This document shows, one piece after another, positions 1-10,131 of a DNA stretch of 50,260 bases. Each line of letters starts with the position of its first letter. The stretch's first letter is position 1. The DNA lies in contig JAMXFF010000053.1 of the NCBI GenBank assembly GCA_025370845.1, positions 1 to 50,260 of the forward strand, written 5' to 3'. The translations under genes and the position numbers were made by a program. The notes below the pieces were generated by a model. It was given only the letters and a program-made list of their open reading frames with translations. It had not been told where the DNA came from and did not search any database. This DNA is from Laspinema palackyanum D2a (lineage in GTDB: Bacteria; Cyanobacteriota; Cyanobacteriia; Cyanobacteriales; Laspinemataceae).

Positions 1-205
1 GTAGTAACGACTTCAGTCGTTCTCTTTCTTAGTTCGTAGTAACGACTTCAGTCGTTCTCTTTCTTAGTTCGTAGTAACGACTTCAGTCGTTCTCTTGGTT
101 AAGAACGCATGGAGAAAGGGGGACCCTGTTTAACCTCAAAACGGGGATAACGACTGAAGTCGTTACTACGAACGGGGGAGGGATAACGACTGAAGTCGTT
201 ACTAC
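1..205. repeat. Cluster of palindromic AACGACT-GA-AGTCGTT repeats
   Basis: Five copies of a short element lie here. Its core is the near-perfect palindrome AACGACTGAAGTCGTT followed by ACTAC. Three copies are in direct orientation at 1-21, 36-56 and 71-91, with an exact 35-bp period and the same TCTCTTTCTTAGTTC filler. Two are inverted at 149-169 and 185-205 with a 36-bp period. The block abuts the stop codon of the next gene. The same element recurs at 46.9-47.1 kb and 49.4-49.5 kb. No gene is visible in this stretch. Confidence 0.85.
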
Positions 206-220
206 AAACGGGGATGAGTT

Positions 221-1126
221 TTAGAGGCCCAATTTTTCTAAAACCGATCGCGTAGAGACTACGTGACGATCTAACCCCAGTGCTTTGGGGGGGATGCCTA
301 ACGCTAAGGCGACTAATTGGGGAAGATGGAGGACCGGCAGATTTAACTTATGACCGATGAATTTAGCCACCTCCGGTTGACGGGAGTCTAAATTAAGGTG
401 ACAGAGGGGACAGGGAGTGACTAAACAATCGGCACCTGCCGCGATCGCCTCATCCAAATGATTCCCTGCCATTTGGAACGCTTGGTCTGTAGCATAGCTG
501 GATAGGGGCCAACCACAGCATTGGGTGCGTCCTGGATAATAGATGGGAGTGGCCCCCACGGTCCGAAAGACATTTTCCATCGATTCCGGTTGGTAGGGGT
601 CATCATAAGGGATAGTTTTTTGAGCTCGCAGCAGATAGCAGCCATAGAATGCGGCACATTTGAGTCCACTCAGCTTGCGGGTGACTCGTTTTTGGAGTTC
701 ATCGAGTCCATAGTCGGTGACTAAGGCCCATAATAGATGTTTGACTTCCGTGGTGCCTTGGTAGGGAGAACAATTTTGTTTTTCCAGTAAACCATTAATC
801 TGGTTGAGATATGCGGGGTCCGAGGTTTGGAAATCTTTGAGACGCTCATCCACATGACCGATGACCCCTTGACAAGTGCTGCAATGGGTGAGTAAGGGGA
901 GGTTGAGTTGTTCGGCGAGGGCAATATTGCGGGCGTTGACCGTATCTTCTAGGAGGCGGGAATCTTCTTTGAAGGTGCCGGAACCACAGCAGGAGGCTTT
1001 TTTGAGTTCCAGCAGTTCGATGCCGAGGGCTTTGGTTAAGGCAGCAGTGGATTGATAGAGTTCGCCGCAAGCGCCTTGAGCAACACAGCCGGGGAAGTAA
1101 GCGTATTTGAGGGTAACTGATGGCAT
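221..1126 (-). CDS. HdrB-like cysteine-rich (CCG domain) Fe-S protein
   Basis: This is a 301-residue protein with two CCG cysteine-rich domains, as in subunit B of heterodisulfide reductases and related succinate/lactate oxidoreductase subunits. It starts with a YFPGC motif. The first domain has the sequence SCCGSG followed by HCSTCQG; the second has QCCGWPL followed by TPCPLCH. Such paired domains bind an unusual Fe-S cluster and pass electrons to a partner. Cyanobacterial genomes carry this as a lone gene, often annotated heterodisulfide reductase subunit B; its physiological partner is not shown here. The frame stays open upstream to a TTG at 1180, but the ATG at 1126 places the family's YFPGC motif near the N-terminus, so I chose it. 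No partner subunit is adjacent. Confidence 0.82.
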   Translation of the reverse strand: MPSVTLKYAYFPGCVAQGACGELYQSTAALTKALGIELLELKKASCCGSGTFKEDSRLLEDTVNARNIALAEQLNLPLLTHCSTCQGVIGHVDERLKDFQTSDPAYLNQINGLLEKQNCSPYQGTTEVKHLLWALVTDYGLDELQKRVTRKLSGLKCAAFYGCYLLRAQKTIPYDDPYQPESMENVFRTVGATPIYYPGRTQCCGWPLSSYATDQAFQMAGNHLDEAIAAGADCLVTPCPLCHLNLDSRQPEVAKFIGHKLNLPVLHLPQLVALALGIPPKALGLDRHVVSTRSVLEKLGL

Positions 1127-1561
1127 GGCAGTGGCACAGTTGAGAGGACGGTAAGAGGCGATCGCCGCAAGTGAGCTCAAGGCGATCGCTTCTTCTATTA
1201 TTATGATGTGACCTGGGGCGCTGCACTGTCCTTTCTTAATAGCAGCTTAATTTTAGAAGGGTCATTAGTCCTGGGTCCTTGGTTGTTGCTCCTTGGTCCT
1301 GGGTCAGGGTTCAATTATCAATTCTCAATTGAAAAAAAATAGGTATTCTGGCAAGCAAAGAAAACAATCAGAAATCGCGTGTGGGTGATGCATCTTTCAG
1401 ATAAGATGGGAAAACGGCCTTGAGCCAGTCATCGGGCATAGGAGTTTTAGAAACGACTAAGGGCCAGAGCGACCAAACCGGGCAGGGACAATCGCACGTT
1501 AGAACGGCCCCACCCAAGCCCAAATTTGTTATGATTTGCTGCATTCAAAGAGGACATCCCC
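1127..1561. other. Intergenic region upstream of acpP
   Basis: This 435-bp divergent spacer must hold promoters for the HdrB-like gene and acpP. It contains short repeated phrases (TCCTGGGTCCTTGGT-like, about 1270-1310) and an imperfect inverted repeat around CAATTATCAATTCTCAATTG at 1313-1332. I could not pick out a convincing -35/-10 pair. No RNA gene or further coding sequence was recognised. Confidence 0.4.
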
Positions 1562-1813
1562 ATGAGTCAAGAAGATATTTTTTCCCAAGTCAAGAAAATC
1601 GTTACGGAGCAACTGGAAGTAGAAGGGGATAAAGTCACCCCTTCCGCCAGCTTTGCCGAAGATCTCGGCGCTGATTCCCTGGATACAGTGGAACTGGTGA
1701 TGGCATTAGAAGAAAACTTTGATATTGAAATTCCGGACGAAGCAGCAGAAAAAATCACCACCGTCCAAGAGGCAGTGACTTACATCGAGAGCCAAGTTGC
1801 AGCAAAAGCATAA
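1562..1813 (+). CDS. acpP: Acyl carrier protein
   Basis: This 83-residue acidic four-helix protein carries growing fatty-acyl chains on a 4'-phosphopantetheine arm. The attachment serine is Ser39 in the invariant GADSLD motif, followed by the typical helix II ([18 protein letters not shown]). Length and sequence match type II fatty-acid synthase ACPs. An AGAGGA ribosome-binding site lies about 7 bases before the ATG. fabF follows on the same strand after 386 bp, the usual cyanobacterial order, although the spacing suggests fabF may have its own promoter. The identification is secure. Confidence 0.97.
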   Translation: MSQEDIFSQVKKIVTEQLEVEGDKVTPSASFAEDLGADSLDTVELVMALEENFDIEIPDEAAEKITTVQEAVTYIESQVAAKA

Positions 1814-2199
1814 AGCCGACTGCTTTCACCTGGATTCTGCGTGTTTGGTGTGGCAGCAAGAGTAAGGATTAAATCCGAGATTTGCCGGACATCTGCGGAT
1901 AATCGGGGATAAGATCCGACAAGCGCTGAACATGGAGCAGCCACTCGCGCCTTCCCTTAGACTTTGCTACCGACCTTTGAGACTTCCTTGCTTGGTTGCC
2001 GAGGTCAAGTGGATTCTTGAGTATTCGAGGGGACGAGTCTAATCATCCGAATCGACCTTAAACCATCAAGCGCTTTTGGAATCTTTCTAAAAGCTTTGCG
2101 GGATACCGCCGCTGTCACCTTCAATGGTCATAGTGCCATCGCTGCATTGTCCAGCAATAGCCAGACAAATGTCGCGTAAATGTATCAGATACAGCAATC
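1814..2199. other. acpP-fabF spacer
   Basis: This is a 386-bp gap between two genes on the same strand. I see no open frame with coding character, no strong intrinsic terminator and no recognisable RNA. It probably carries a separate fabF promoter or a long leader, but no element is clear enough to name. Confidence 0.4.
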
Positions 2200-3450
2200 A
2201 TGACAAGCTTAGAAAGAAAACGAGTTGTTGTTACGGGTCTCGGTGCGGTTACGCCGATCGGCAATACCTTACAGGACTATTGGGAAGGGTTGTTGAGCGG
2301 ACGTAATGGCATTGGTCCCATTACCCTATTCGATCCATCGAGTCATTCCTGCCGGATTGCCGGTGAGGTGAAGGGATTTGACCCCCATGACTACTTGGAC
2401 AAAAAAGAAGCCAAGCGCATGGATCGATTTGCTCAGTTTGCGATCGCCGCGAGTAAGCAAGCGATCGCCGACGCGAGTTTCGAGATTAATGAACTCAACG
2501 CCGATCAGGTGGGGATTGTCATCGGCAATGGCATCGGTGGCATGAAGGTCATGGAAGATCAGCAAACGATCTACCTCAATCGCGGACCGGACCGATGCAG
2601 TCCATTCATGGTCCCCATGATGATCGCCAACATGGCGGCAGGGCTGACGGCCATTCATACCGGAGCCAAGGGACCGAATTCTTGTGTAGTGACGGCTTGT
2701 GCCGCTGGGTCCAATGCCGTGGGAGATGCCTTTCGCCTCATCCAAGGCGGATACGCTCAAGCGATGCTTTGTGGCGGAACCGAAGCGGCAGTGACACCGC
2801 TATCCGTTGCGGGGTTTGCAGCAGCGCGGGCGGTTTCCACCCGGAATGATGATCCGCTTCATGCCTGCCGTCCTTTTGATCGCGATCGCGATGGATTTGT
2901 GATGGGCGAAGGGGCGGGCATTTTACTCCTCGAAGAACTGGAGCACGCTCTGGCAAGAGGGGCCAAAATCTATGCCGAAATGGTAGGCTATGCCATGACC
3001 TGTGATGCCTATCACATGACCTCCCCCGTCCCCGGTGGTGAAGGGGCCACCCGAGCGATGTTACTGGCAATGAAAGATGCCGGAATCACCCCGGAACAGG
3101 TGAGCTACATCAATGCTCACGGCACCAGTACCGCTGCCAACGATAAGACCGAAACCAACGCGATTAAAAACGCTTTGGGAGACCATGCTTACAAGATAGC
3201 AGTCAGCTCTACAAAGTCAATGACCGGACATTTGCTAGGGGGTTCTGGCGGCATTGAAGCGGTAGCCACAGTCATGGCAGTCGCCAATGATAAAGTGCCC
3301 CCGACGATTAACTTGGAGAATCCAGATCCGGAATGCGACCTGGATTATGTGCCGCATCACAGCCGGGATTGCCCGGTTAATGTCGCACTCTCCAATTCCT
3401 TTGGGTTTGGGGGACATAACGTCACCCTCGCCTTTGCCAAATACCAGTAA
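2200..3450 (+). CDS. fabF: Beta-ketoacyl-ACP synthase II
   Basis: This 416-residue condensing enzyme elongates acyl-ACP with malonyl-ACP in fatty-acid synthesis in the cytoplasm. The thiolase-fold catalytic triad is visible: Cys167 in VTACAAGS, His307 in NAHGTST and His344 in KSMTGHLLG. The glycine-rich C-terminal NSFGFGGHN motif is also present. Length is standard for FabF. It lies downstream of acpP and upstream of transketolase on the same strand. No strong ribosome-binding site precedes the ATG, but the start gives the normal family N-terminus (ERKRVVVTGLGAVTPIG). The presence of two His residues and overall length fit KAS II rather than KAS III. Confidence 0.96.
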   Translation: MTSLERKRVVVTGLGAVTPIGNTLQDYWEGLLSGRNGIGPITLFDPSSHSCRIAGEVKGFDPHDYLDKKEAKRMDRFAQFAIAASKQAIADASFEINELNADQVGIVIGNGIGGMKVMEDQQTIYLNRGPDRCSPFMVPMMIANMAAGLTAIHTGAKGPNSCVVTACAAGSNAVGDAFRLIQGGYAQAMLCGGTEAAVTPLSVAGFAAARAVSTRNDDPLHACRPFDRDRDGFVMGEGAGILLLEELEHALARGAKIYAEMVGYAMTCDAYHMTSPVPGGEGATRAMLLAMKDAGITPEQVSYINAHGTSTAANDKTETNAIKNALGDHAYKIAVSSTKSMTGHLLGGSGGIEAVATVMAVANDKVPPTINLENPDPECDLDYVPHHSRDCPVNVALSNSFGFGGHNVTLAFAKYQ

Positions 3451-3707
3451 AGGGTTTAAGGTGACAAGGTTGCCGGATGAAGTTTATTTTTGAGTTTCAC
3501 CTGAACGGTTAAGCCCACAGATAGCGGGTTTCATTCTATAAATTAACTCCTTGTCACTTTACCCTTGCCCATCGATCCGGGTAATGGGATCATGGGATTA
3601 CCTGTTTGCGGCGATCGCCAGGAGTTGACAACAGCTCATCACCCCAAATCGCCCTGCATTACCAGACTAACCTTAGACAATCGACCCTCATTTACACAAA
3701 AGAAACT

Positions 3708-5738
3708 ATGGCCGTATCTGCTCCTACCAAACAATCTCTCGAAGAACTCTGCATTAACAGCATCCGCTTCCTGGCGATCGATGCTGTCGAAAAAGCCAAC
3801 TCCGGTCACCCCGGTTTACCAATGGGTGCAGCGCCAATGGCGTTCGTCCTTTGGGATAAATTCATGCGGTTCAACCCCAAAAACCCCAAGTGGTTTAACC
3901 GCGATCGCTTCGTCCTCTCTGCCGGACATGGCTGTATGCTCCAGTACGCCCTCCTCTATCTCACCGGCTACAGAGGCTTAGAGTTAGAGGACCTTAAACA
4001 ATTCCGTCAGTGGGAATCCAAAACCCCCGGTCACCCCGAAAACTTCCAAACCGAAGGCGTCGAAGTCACCACCGGACCCCTCGGCCAAGGGATTGCTAAT
4101 GCGGTTGGTTTGGCTGTGGCTGAAGCCCACCTCGCTGCCAAATTTAACAAACCCGACCTCACCATCGTTGACCATTACACCTACGTTATCCTCGGTGATG
4201 GCTGCAACATGGAAGGGATTTCCGGTGAAGCTTGCTCTTTAGCCGGTCACTGGGGACTCGGTAAACTGATCGCCTTCTACGACGACAACCACATCTCCAT
4301 TGATGGTTCCACCGACATCTCCTTTACCGAAGATGTCAGCAAGCGTTTTGAATCCTACAACTGGCACGTCCTCCACGTCGAAAATGGTAATACCGACCTG
4401 GATGCCATTGCCAAGGCGATCGAAGAAGCCAAAAAAGTCACCGATAAGCCCACCTTAATCAAAGTCACCACCACCATCGGCTTCGGTTCTCCCAACAAAG
4501 CCAACAGCCATGATGTCCACGGTGCAGCCTTGGGTGCTTCTGAAGTCCAAGCCACCCGCGACCACCTCGGCTGGAACTATGGTCCTTTTGAAGTACCGGA
4601 AGATGCCCTCGGTCACTTCCGCAAAGCCGTCGATCGCGGTGCCAAATATGAAGAAGAATGGAACAGCCTCTGGACTCGCTACAAAGCCGAGTATTCGGAA
4701 GAAGCTGCCGTCTTAGAACGGATGATGAGCGGCAAACTTCCCGATGGCTGGGATAAATCCCTCCCCACCTTCAAACCCGGTGAAAAAGCGGATGCGACCC
4801 GGAACCAATCCGGTGCCTGCTTGAATGCGATCGCTGGCGTCCTCCCCGACTTGATCGGCGGTTCTGCTGACTTAGCCCCCTCCAACAAAACCTTACTGAA
4901 ATCTTCCAAAGATTTCCAAAAAGGTGCCTACGAAAACCGCAACGTCCGCTTCGGCGTCCGCGAACATGGCATGGGCGCAATTTGCAACGGTATCGCCCTG
5001 CATGGTTCCGGTTTAATCTCCTACGGTGCCACCTTCTTGGTGTTTACCGACTATATGCGCGGTGCCATTCGTCTGTCCGCCCTCTCTCAAGCTGGGGTAA
5101 TCTGGGTGATGACCCACGACTCCATTGCCTTGGGTGAAGATGGCCCGACTCACCAACCCATCGAGCATATCCCCTCTCTGCGCGCCATTCCTGACCTGAT
5201 CGTGCTGCGTCCGGCAGATGGGAATGAAACCTCTGGTGCCTACAAAGTCGCCGTGGAAAAAGCCAAAGGCATTGGTGCGGATCATCCCTATCCCTCCCTG
5301 TTGGCCCTGTCTCGCCAAAACCTGCCGAACCTGGAAGGAACTTCCATCGAAGGGGTTGCTAAAGGCGGTTACACGATCTCCGACAGCGAAGGCACTCCGG
5401 ACATCATTTTGATTGGTACAGGCGGCGAACTCTACCTCTGCGCTGAAGCGGCCGAGAAGCTTCGTGCACAAGGGAAGAAAGTCCGCGTTGTCTCCATGCC
5501 AAGCTGCGAACTGTTCGACGAACAAGACGAAGCCTATCGCGAATCTGTACTTCCTAAAGCGGTCAAGAAACGCCTGGTGGTAGAAGCCGGTTCTAGCTAT
5601 GGCTGGCACCGTTACTTCGGCGACCAAGGTTCCTCCATCAGTGTCGATCGCTTCGGTGCTTCCTCTCCGGGTGAAGTGGCTCTGGAACGGTTTGGATATA
5701 CAGTGGATAACATTGTGTCCAAAGCCTCGGCACTCTAA
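3708..5738 (+). CDS. tkt: Transketolase
   Basis: This is a 676-residue thiamine-diphosphate enzyme that moves two-carbon units between sugar phosphates in the Calvin cycle and the pentose-phosphate pathway. Visible family marks are the N-terminal SGHPGLPMG segment, the ThDP-binding GDGCNMEG...N region, the transketolase signature around [18 protein letters not shown], and a C-terminal transketolase domain. The open frame extends upstream to 3606, but the ATG at 3708 gives the usual N-terminus ([25 protein letters not shown]), so I took that. It follows fabF by 257 bp and ends in an intrinsic terminator. It is rich in C-ending codons, consistent with high expression. Confidence 0.96.
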   Translation: MAVSAPTKQSLEELCINSIRFLAIDAVEKANSGHPGLPMGAAPMAFVLWDKFMRFNPKNPKWFNRDRFVLSAGHGCMLQYALLYLTGYRGLELEDLKQFRQWESKTPGHPENFQTEGVEVTTGPLGQGIANAVGLAVAEAHLAAKFNKPDLTIVDHYTYVILGDGCNMEGISGEACSLAGHWGLGKLIAFYDDNHISIDGSTDISFTEDVSKRFESYNWHVLHVENGNTDLDAIAKAIEEAKKVTDKPTLIKVTTTIGFGSPNKANSHDVHGAALGASEVQATRDHLGWNYGPFEVPEDALGHFRKAVDRGAKYEEEWNSLWTRYKAEYSEEAAVLERMMSGKLPDGWDKSLPTFKPGEKADATRNQSGACLNAIAGVLPDLIGGSADLAPSNKTLLKSSKDFQKGAYENRNVRFGVREHGMGAICNGIALHGSGLISYGATFLVFTDYMRGAIRLSALSQAGVIWVMTHDSIALGEDGPTHQPIEHIPSLRAIPDLIVLRPADGNETSGAYKVAVEKAKGIGADHPYPSLLALSRQNLPNLEGTSIEGVAKGGYTISDSEGTPDIILIGTGGELYLCAEAAEKLRAQGKKVRVVSMPSCELFDEQDEAYRESVLPKAVKKRLVVEAGSSYGWHRYFGDQGSSISVDRFGASSPGEVALERFGYTVDNIVSKASAL

Positions 5739-6231
5739 GTATAACCTGCAAGAAGCATAGGGGATTGGTTCCTGGAACCACCCCTAGTGTTATACAATAA
5801 AAAGGCTCTCTAATCTTAGGGAGCTTTTTTATTGATTATGTCTTTCCCAGCCCCGATGCAGGATCACGAATGTTCTTCAAAACCCTGCCATTTTTGGACC
5901 TTTGAAAACCGGATTGATTCAATTCGGGTTGGTGAACAATCCGGTCAGTTAAAGTCTAATACCCAATCCGGTTGGTAAAAGGCGTTTTTCGGTTTTAGCC
6001 CGCGCAGGCGGGCTTTGTCCCTGTAGCCTCCGGGCTTGACGGTGCGGGTTTTGATAGACCTTTAACAACCGAATTCCGTATAAGGTGGAAATCAGAAAGC
6101 CGGTATTTTGATTCAGATGCAACCCTCTGGACCAGTCCCCTCAGAAACAAAATGCAGTAACATCAGACAAGATGCTACCGCATTTATAACTTGATTAAAG
6201 CTTAGGCCAAAATTCCCAGATTTTTGTAGGT
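5739..6231. other. Intergenic region with a GCCCGCGCAGGCGGGC repeat
   Basis: After the terminator, this stretch has no coding sequence that I can support. At 5997-6014 there is a perfect hairpin, AGCCCGC-GCAG-GCGGGCT, followed by TTTGTCCCTGTAGCC. I know this combination as a dispersed repeat in many cyanobacterial genomes. Phrases similar to AATCCGGTTGGT occur several times around it (5930-5980). Confidence 0.55.
5805..5830 (+). terminator. Intrinsic terminator after transketolase
   Basis: A hairpin is formed by GCTCTCT (5805-5811) and AGGGAGC (5818-5824) with one G-T wobble and a six-base loop. It is followed by a run of six T. It lies 66 bp past the transketolase stop codon. Confidence 0.8.
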
Positions 6232-6567
6232 TTAGCGATAAGTTGTAGAGGAGCGACCTGCTACTTCTTCCCGATCGCGAGCGGGATCGGCATAATAAGT
6301 AGGGGCTTCGTTGCGATTACGACCGGCTAAACCAGCCAGACCCAGTAAGCCTAACAAGCCTAGTAAGCCCCAATCTCCATTATCATTCTCCTCTTCGACG
6401 CTTCGAGTCCCTTCTCGGGTCTCATAAACCTCTTGGGTGTCAGTTCCCGGATTTGTTTGAGTTCCGGGGTTCATTTGAGCGGAGGCGGGTAAAATGGAAG
6501 GGGCGATCGCTAAACCTGCACTGAGAACAGTGGCGCTTAAAATTGTGGACAATTTAGAACTCTTCAT
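6232..6567 (-). CDS. Small exported protein with WGxxG-type C-terminal anchor
   Basis: This 111-residue protein has an N-terminal signal peptide (KLSTILSATVLSAGLAIAPSILPASA, cleavage likely after SASA). A short polar Thr/Asn/Glu-rich stretch follows, then a glycine-leucine segment starting WGLLGLLGLLGLAGLAG and an arginine (GRNRNE). This resembles the WGxxGxxG-CTERM class of small bacterial exported proteins, in which the hydrophobic Gly-rich helix may be a membrane anchor or sorting signal. Unlike most of them, this protein has a further ~25 polar residues after the anchor. The ATG is preceded by GGAG about 10 bases upstream. Function is unknown; it stands alone with no processing enzyme nearby. 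Confidence 0.72.
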   Translation of the reverse strand: MKSSKLSTILSATVLSAGLAIAPSILPASAQMNPGTQTNPGTDTQEVYETREGTRSVEEENDNGDWGLLGLLGLLGLAGLAGRNRNEAPTYYADPARDREEVAGRSSTTYR

Positions 6568-7588
6568 AAAAAGGAGTCTCCTTAAACATTGCTTGCTTGC
6601 TTGTAACCAATCTATCTACAATCACAGGAAGCTGCATCAATCTTTAGATGTAAACTCCGTTGGAACCCAGTTATTCCTGAAGAAATAGACAAGGGGGAAA
6701 ACACAGTATAGAGTTTAGGAAAATGCCCTCAAACTTAAAGCGGGAGACAGAAGGAGGCTCTGGCTATAGGTCTGCCGATCGCCCAGTAAAATCGGGATTC
6801 TAGGGTTTACACAGCAGTCCGAGCAAGGGTTTCTCCTCGTTGCATTAGAAGGCTAGAAACGAGCGCGATCGCCACCAAAGAGGACCTGTTGATTTCGGTT
6901 AAATTTGCCCAGGGATTTAAACCCCTCAAGAAATTCCTTCCATTCACATCCGAGGTCATCCCCAAATTAAACCCCGCTCGGGTTGATATCACTACAAAAA
7001 CGGGAATCCGATAAAAATTAGCGGTTGAAAACTGAGAATCGCCCTAAGATGGCCTGTAGTCTCAGATAACAGCGGGGGTTGCTATGTCATCAAATATAGA
7101 TAAAAAAATCTAAAAGGGTAATAAAGTAGGCTGGGCCACCCCAACCCAGTTTTTAGGCCCCGTTGCTCATCAATGTAGAAAGAGCAGGCATTAATATAAG
7201 TGGCCGGAATTTTCCCCGACAACTTGGGGGAAACATCACAGTCATCCGATCCAGGGAAGCAGACAACGGGTGCACTCAGGCATGGGAAAATCCGCTTCTA
7301 TCCGCCCAGATAGGCCCATTAGGAACCGGATTTCCTGAAGGTCAACTCGACTTAGCCACCTCCAAACGCGATCGCCAACCGGCACTCAATGGGACCCCAT
7401 CGCCTCGGACACCGTGACCCATCCTCCGCGATCGGGTATAATAAACCATCAGTTGATCGTGCTTCATCCACACTATCCGGTTTTGATCGGGAGATATCTT
7501 CCTCTACAGATAGAGGCGATCGAGATAGTTGTGACCTTTAATTTGAGTGAAAGCACATTCACTTGTCGAACTTAGTAAGGAGTATTGG
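6568..7588. other. About 1 kb without a supported gene
   Basis: Short open frames occur at 6807-6992 (minus) and 7163-7417 (plus), but neither has a ribosome-binding site, a recognisable domain or protein-like composition. The last part must hold the promoter of sucrose synthase. No RNA gene or strong terminator was found. Confidence 0.4.
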
Positions 7589-10009
7589 ATGTCAGACTTG
7601 ATACAATCCGTCCTAAAATGTGACGAAAAAATCGATCTGCGTCACTTCGCCAGCGAATTACGCATCACTGGGCAGCAGTATTTTTTGAGAAATGATATCG
7701 TCCGAGCTTTTTCAGATTACTGCACAAACCAGGAAAAGCCCTCAGATTTTTATCAATCTTCCTATCTAGGAAAACTGATTTTATATACCCAGGAAATCAT
7801 TCTGGAAAACGAAAGCCTCTGCATGATTATCCGGCCTAAGATTGCCTCTCAGGAAATCTTTCGGATCTTAGAGGACCTCACCGTAGAACCCATGACCGTG
7901 CAGGAATTGCTCGATTTGCGCGATCGCCTCGTCAATCACCACCACCCCCACGACGGCGATGTCCTCGAACTCGACTTTGCCCCCTTTTACGACTACTCCC
8001 CCACCATTCGCGACCCCAAAAATATCGGCAAAGGAGTCCAGTTCCTCAATCGCTACCTGTCGAGCAAGTTATTTCAAGATCAACAGCAGACCCTCGAACT
8101 CCTCTATGAATTTTTGAGTTTGCATCAATATAACGGGCTGCAATTACTGATTAACCAACGGATTAAAAACCGGCGGGAATTGTCTCAGAAAGTCAAAGAA
8201 GCCCTCTCCTTTGTAGGCGATCGGCCCCCCGAGGAACCCTTTGAAAACTTCCGGTTCGACCTGCAAATCTTAGGATTTGAACCCGGATGGGGCAATACTG
8301 CCGGTCGCGTCCGCGACACCTTAGAAATCCTCGACGAACTGATCGACTCGCCCAACGATGCCGTCCTCGAATCCTTCATCTCCCGGATTCCCATGATCTT
8401 TCGCATCGTCCTTGTCTCCGTGCATGGGTGGTTTGGTCAAGAAGGCGTCCTCGGACGACCGGACACCGGGGGCCAAGTCGTTTATGTCCTAGATCAAGCC
8501 CGCAGTTTAGAAAAGCAACTGCAAGAAGAATTTAACCTCGCGGGATTAGATACATTAGGTGTTTATCCGAAAGTCATTGTACTGTCCCGGTTAATCCCCA
8601 ATGCCGATGGCACTCGCTGTAACGAACGCCTCGAAAAAATTCACGGGACCGATAATGGCTGGATTCTGCGAGTTCCCTTCCGTGAACAGAATCCTAACAT
8701 GACCCAAAACTGGATTTCTCGATTTGAAATCTGGCCTTATTTAGAAACCTACGCCATTGATGCCGAAAAAGAGCTCCTGGCCGAATTTCAAGGCAAACCT
8801 GATTTAATCGTCGGCAACTATTCTGATGGAAACTTAGTGGCATTTTTGTTGGCACGTCGCCTGAAAGTGACCCAGTGCAACATCGCTCATGCCTTAGAAA
8901 AATCGAAGTATCTCTTCAGCAACCTCTACTGGCAAGACCTCGACTCTCAATATCACTTTTCTCTCCAGTTTACCGCCGACTTGATTGCCATGAATGCTGC
9001 CAATTTTATTGTGAGCAGCACCTATCAAGAGATTGTGGGAACCCCGGATAGTGTCGGTCAGTATGAATCCTACGCCTGTTTTACCATGCCGGATCTCTAT
9101 CATGTGGTCAACGGCATTGAGTTATTTTCTCCTAAATTTAACGTGGTTCCCCCAGGGGTGAATGAAGCGGTCTATTTTCCCTACACCCGCACCGAAGAGC
9201 GCATCCCATCCAACCGGGAACGACTGGAAGAACTGCTCTTTACGCTGGATGACCCCGCTCAAGTTTTTGGAAAACTGGAAGACCCGAACAAGCAAATTCT
9301 GTTTTCCGTCGCTCGATTGGACCGGATTAAAAATCTGACGGGTTTAGCGGAATGTTTTGGCCGGAGTCCTGAATTGCAAGAGCGCTGTAATCTGATTTTG
9401 GTTGCCGGTAAATTGCGAACGGAAGAGTCTACCGACACCGAAGAAATCAGCGAAATGCAAAAATTGTATGGCATCATTGAGCAGTACAATTTGTATAACA
9501 AAATTCGCTGGTTGGGAGTTCGACTTTCTAAGAGCGATTCTGGGGAACTGTATCGGGTGATTGGTGACCATAAGGGAATCTTTGTGCAACCGGCTTTATT
9601 TGAAGCTTTTGGTCTGACGATTTTAGAGGCGATGGTTTCTGGGTTGCCGACCTTTGCCACCCAGTTCGGGGGTCCGTTAGAAATCATTCAGGATAAAGTG
9701 AATGGATTCTACATCAACCCGACGAATTTAGAAGAAACCGCAGAAAAACTGCTGGACTTTGTGACCAAACATGAGCAAAATCCCCATTATTGGGATGAAA
9801 TTTCCCAACGGGCGATCGAGCGGGTTTATACGACCTATACTTGGAAAATTCATACCACCCGCCTGTTATCCCTTTCTAAAATTTACGGGTTCTGGAATTA
9901 TACATCCAAGGAAAACCGTGAGGATATGTTGCGCTACTTAGAGGCGTTATTTTATCTGGTTTACAAGCCCCGTGCTCAGGCGTTATTGGCGGAACACCGG
10001 GACCGATAA
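7589..10009 (+). CDS. susA: Sucrose synthase
   Basis: This is an 806-residue GT-B glycosyltransferase (family GT4) that reversibly converts sucrose and a nucleoside diphosphate to fructose and NDP-glucose. An N-terminal regulatory region (about residues 1-250) precedes the catalytic part. There the family motifs PDTGGQVVYVLDQARSL, SARLDRIKN-type (FSVARLDRIKNLTG) and FEAFGLTILEAMVSGLPTF...GGPLEII can be seen. The last is the EX7E nucleotide-sugar site. The frame is open from 7547, but a TAAGGAG ribosome-binding site at 7576-7582 lies six bases before the ATG at 7589, which also gives the length known for cyanobacterial SusA. The gene stands alone. In cyanobacteria the enzyme mainly cleaves sucrose to feed ADP-glucose and polysaccharide synthesis. 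Confidence 0.95.
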   Translation: MSDLIQSVLKCDEKIDLRHFASELRITGQQYFLRNDIVRAFSDYCTNQEKPSDFYQSSYLGKLILYTQEIILENESLCMIIRPKIASQEIFRILEDLTVEPMTVQELLDLRDRLVNHHHPHDGDVLELDFAPFYDYSPTIRDPKNIGKGVQFLNRYLSSKLFQDQQQTLELLYEFLSLHQYNGLQLLINQRIKNRRELSQKVKEALSFVGDRPPEEPFENFRFDLQILGFEPGWGNTAGRVRDTLEILDELIDSPNDAVLESFISRIPMIFRIVLVSVHGWFGQEGVLGRPDTGGQVVYVLDQARSLEKQLQEEFNLAGLDTLGVYPKVIVLSRLIPNADGTRCNERLEKIHGTDNGWILRVPFREQNPNMTQNWISRFEIWPYLETYAIDAEKELLAEFQGKPDLIVGNYSDGNLVAFLLARRLKVTQCNIAHALEKSKYLFSNLYWQDLDSQYHFSLQFTADLIAMNAANFIVSSTYQEIVGTPDSVGQYESYACFTMPDLYHVVNGIELFSPKFNVVPPGVNEAVYFPYTRTEERIPSNRERLEELLFTLDDPAQVFGKLEDPNKQILFSVARLDRIKNLTGLAECFGRSPELQERCNLILVAGKLRTEESTDTEEISEMQKLYGIIEQYNLYNKIRWLGVRLSKSDSGELYRVIGDHKGIFVQPALFEAFGLTILEAMVSGLPTFATQFGGPLEIIQDKVNGFYINPTNLEETAEKLLDFVTKHEQNPHYWDEISQRAIERVYTTYTWKIHTTRLLSLSKIYGFWNYTSKENREDMLRYLEALFYLVYKPRAQALLAEHRDR

Positions 10010-10037
10010 ATCAGGCATTGAACTTTTCCTAAGATAA

Positions 10038-10059
10038 CCCTTCAAGTTCTTTTGAAGGG
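10038..10059 (+). terminator. Hairpin after susA
   Basis: CCCTTCAA (10038-10045) pairs perfectly with TTGAAGGG (10052-10059) across a six-base loop, 29 bp past the susA stop codon. There is no clean T-run after it, so its role as a terminator is only likely. Confidence 0.45.
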
Positions 10060-10072
10060 GTGAGTCTTAAAG

Positions 10073-10131
10073 CTTGAGAATTAAGAATTAAACGCTCATC
10101 AGATTGATTAGATTAATTCTTAATTCTCAAG
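10073..10131. repeat. Perfect 19-bp inverted repeat
   Basis: The arm CTTGAGAATTAAGAATTAA (10073-10091) is matched exactly by its reverse complement at 10113-10131, with a 21-base spacer. The AT-rich arms and lack of a T-run make it unlike a standard terminator. It could be an RNA-processing hairpin or a protein site. Confidence 0.8.

Noticed and set aside
1-97. CRISPR-like array with 35-bp period
   Set aside because: Repeat and spacer are both identical among units, the core is palindromic, and no cas gene is present. It is a tandem palindromic repeat.
6807-6992. 61-codon minus-strand open frame
   Set aside because: No ribosome-binding site, no recognisable sequence, and random-looking composition.
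7163-7417. 84-codon plus-strand open frame
   Set aside because: No start signals and low protein-like character; probably chance in the susA upstream region.
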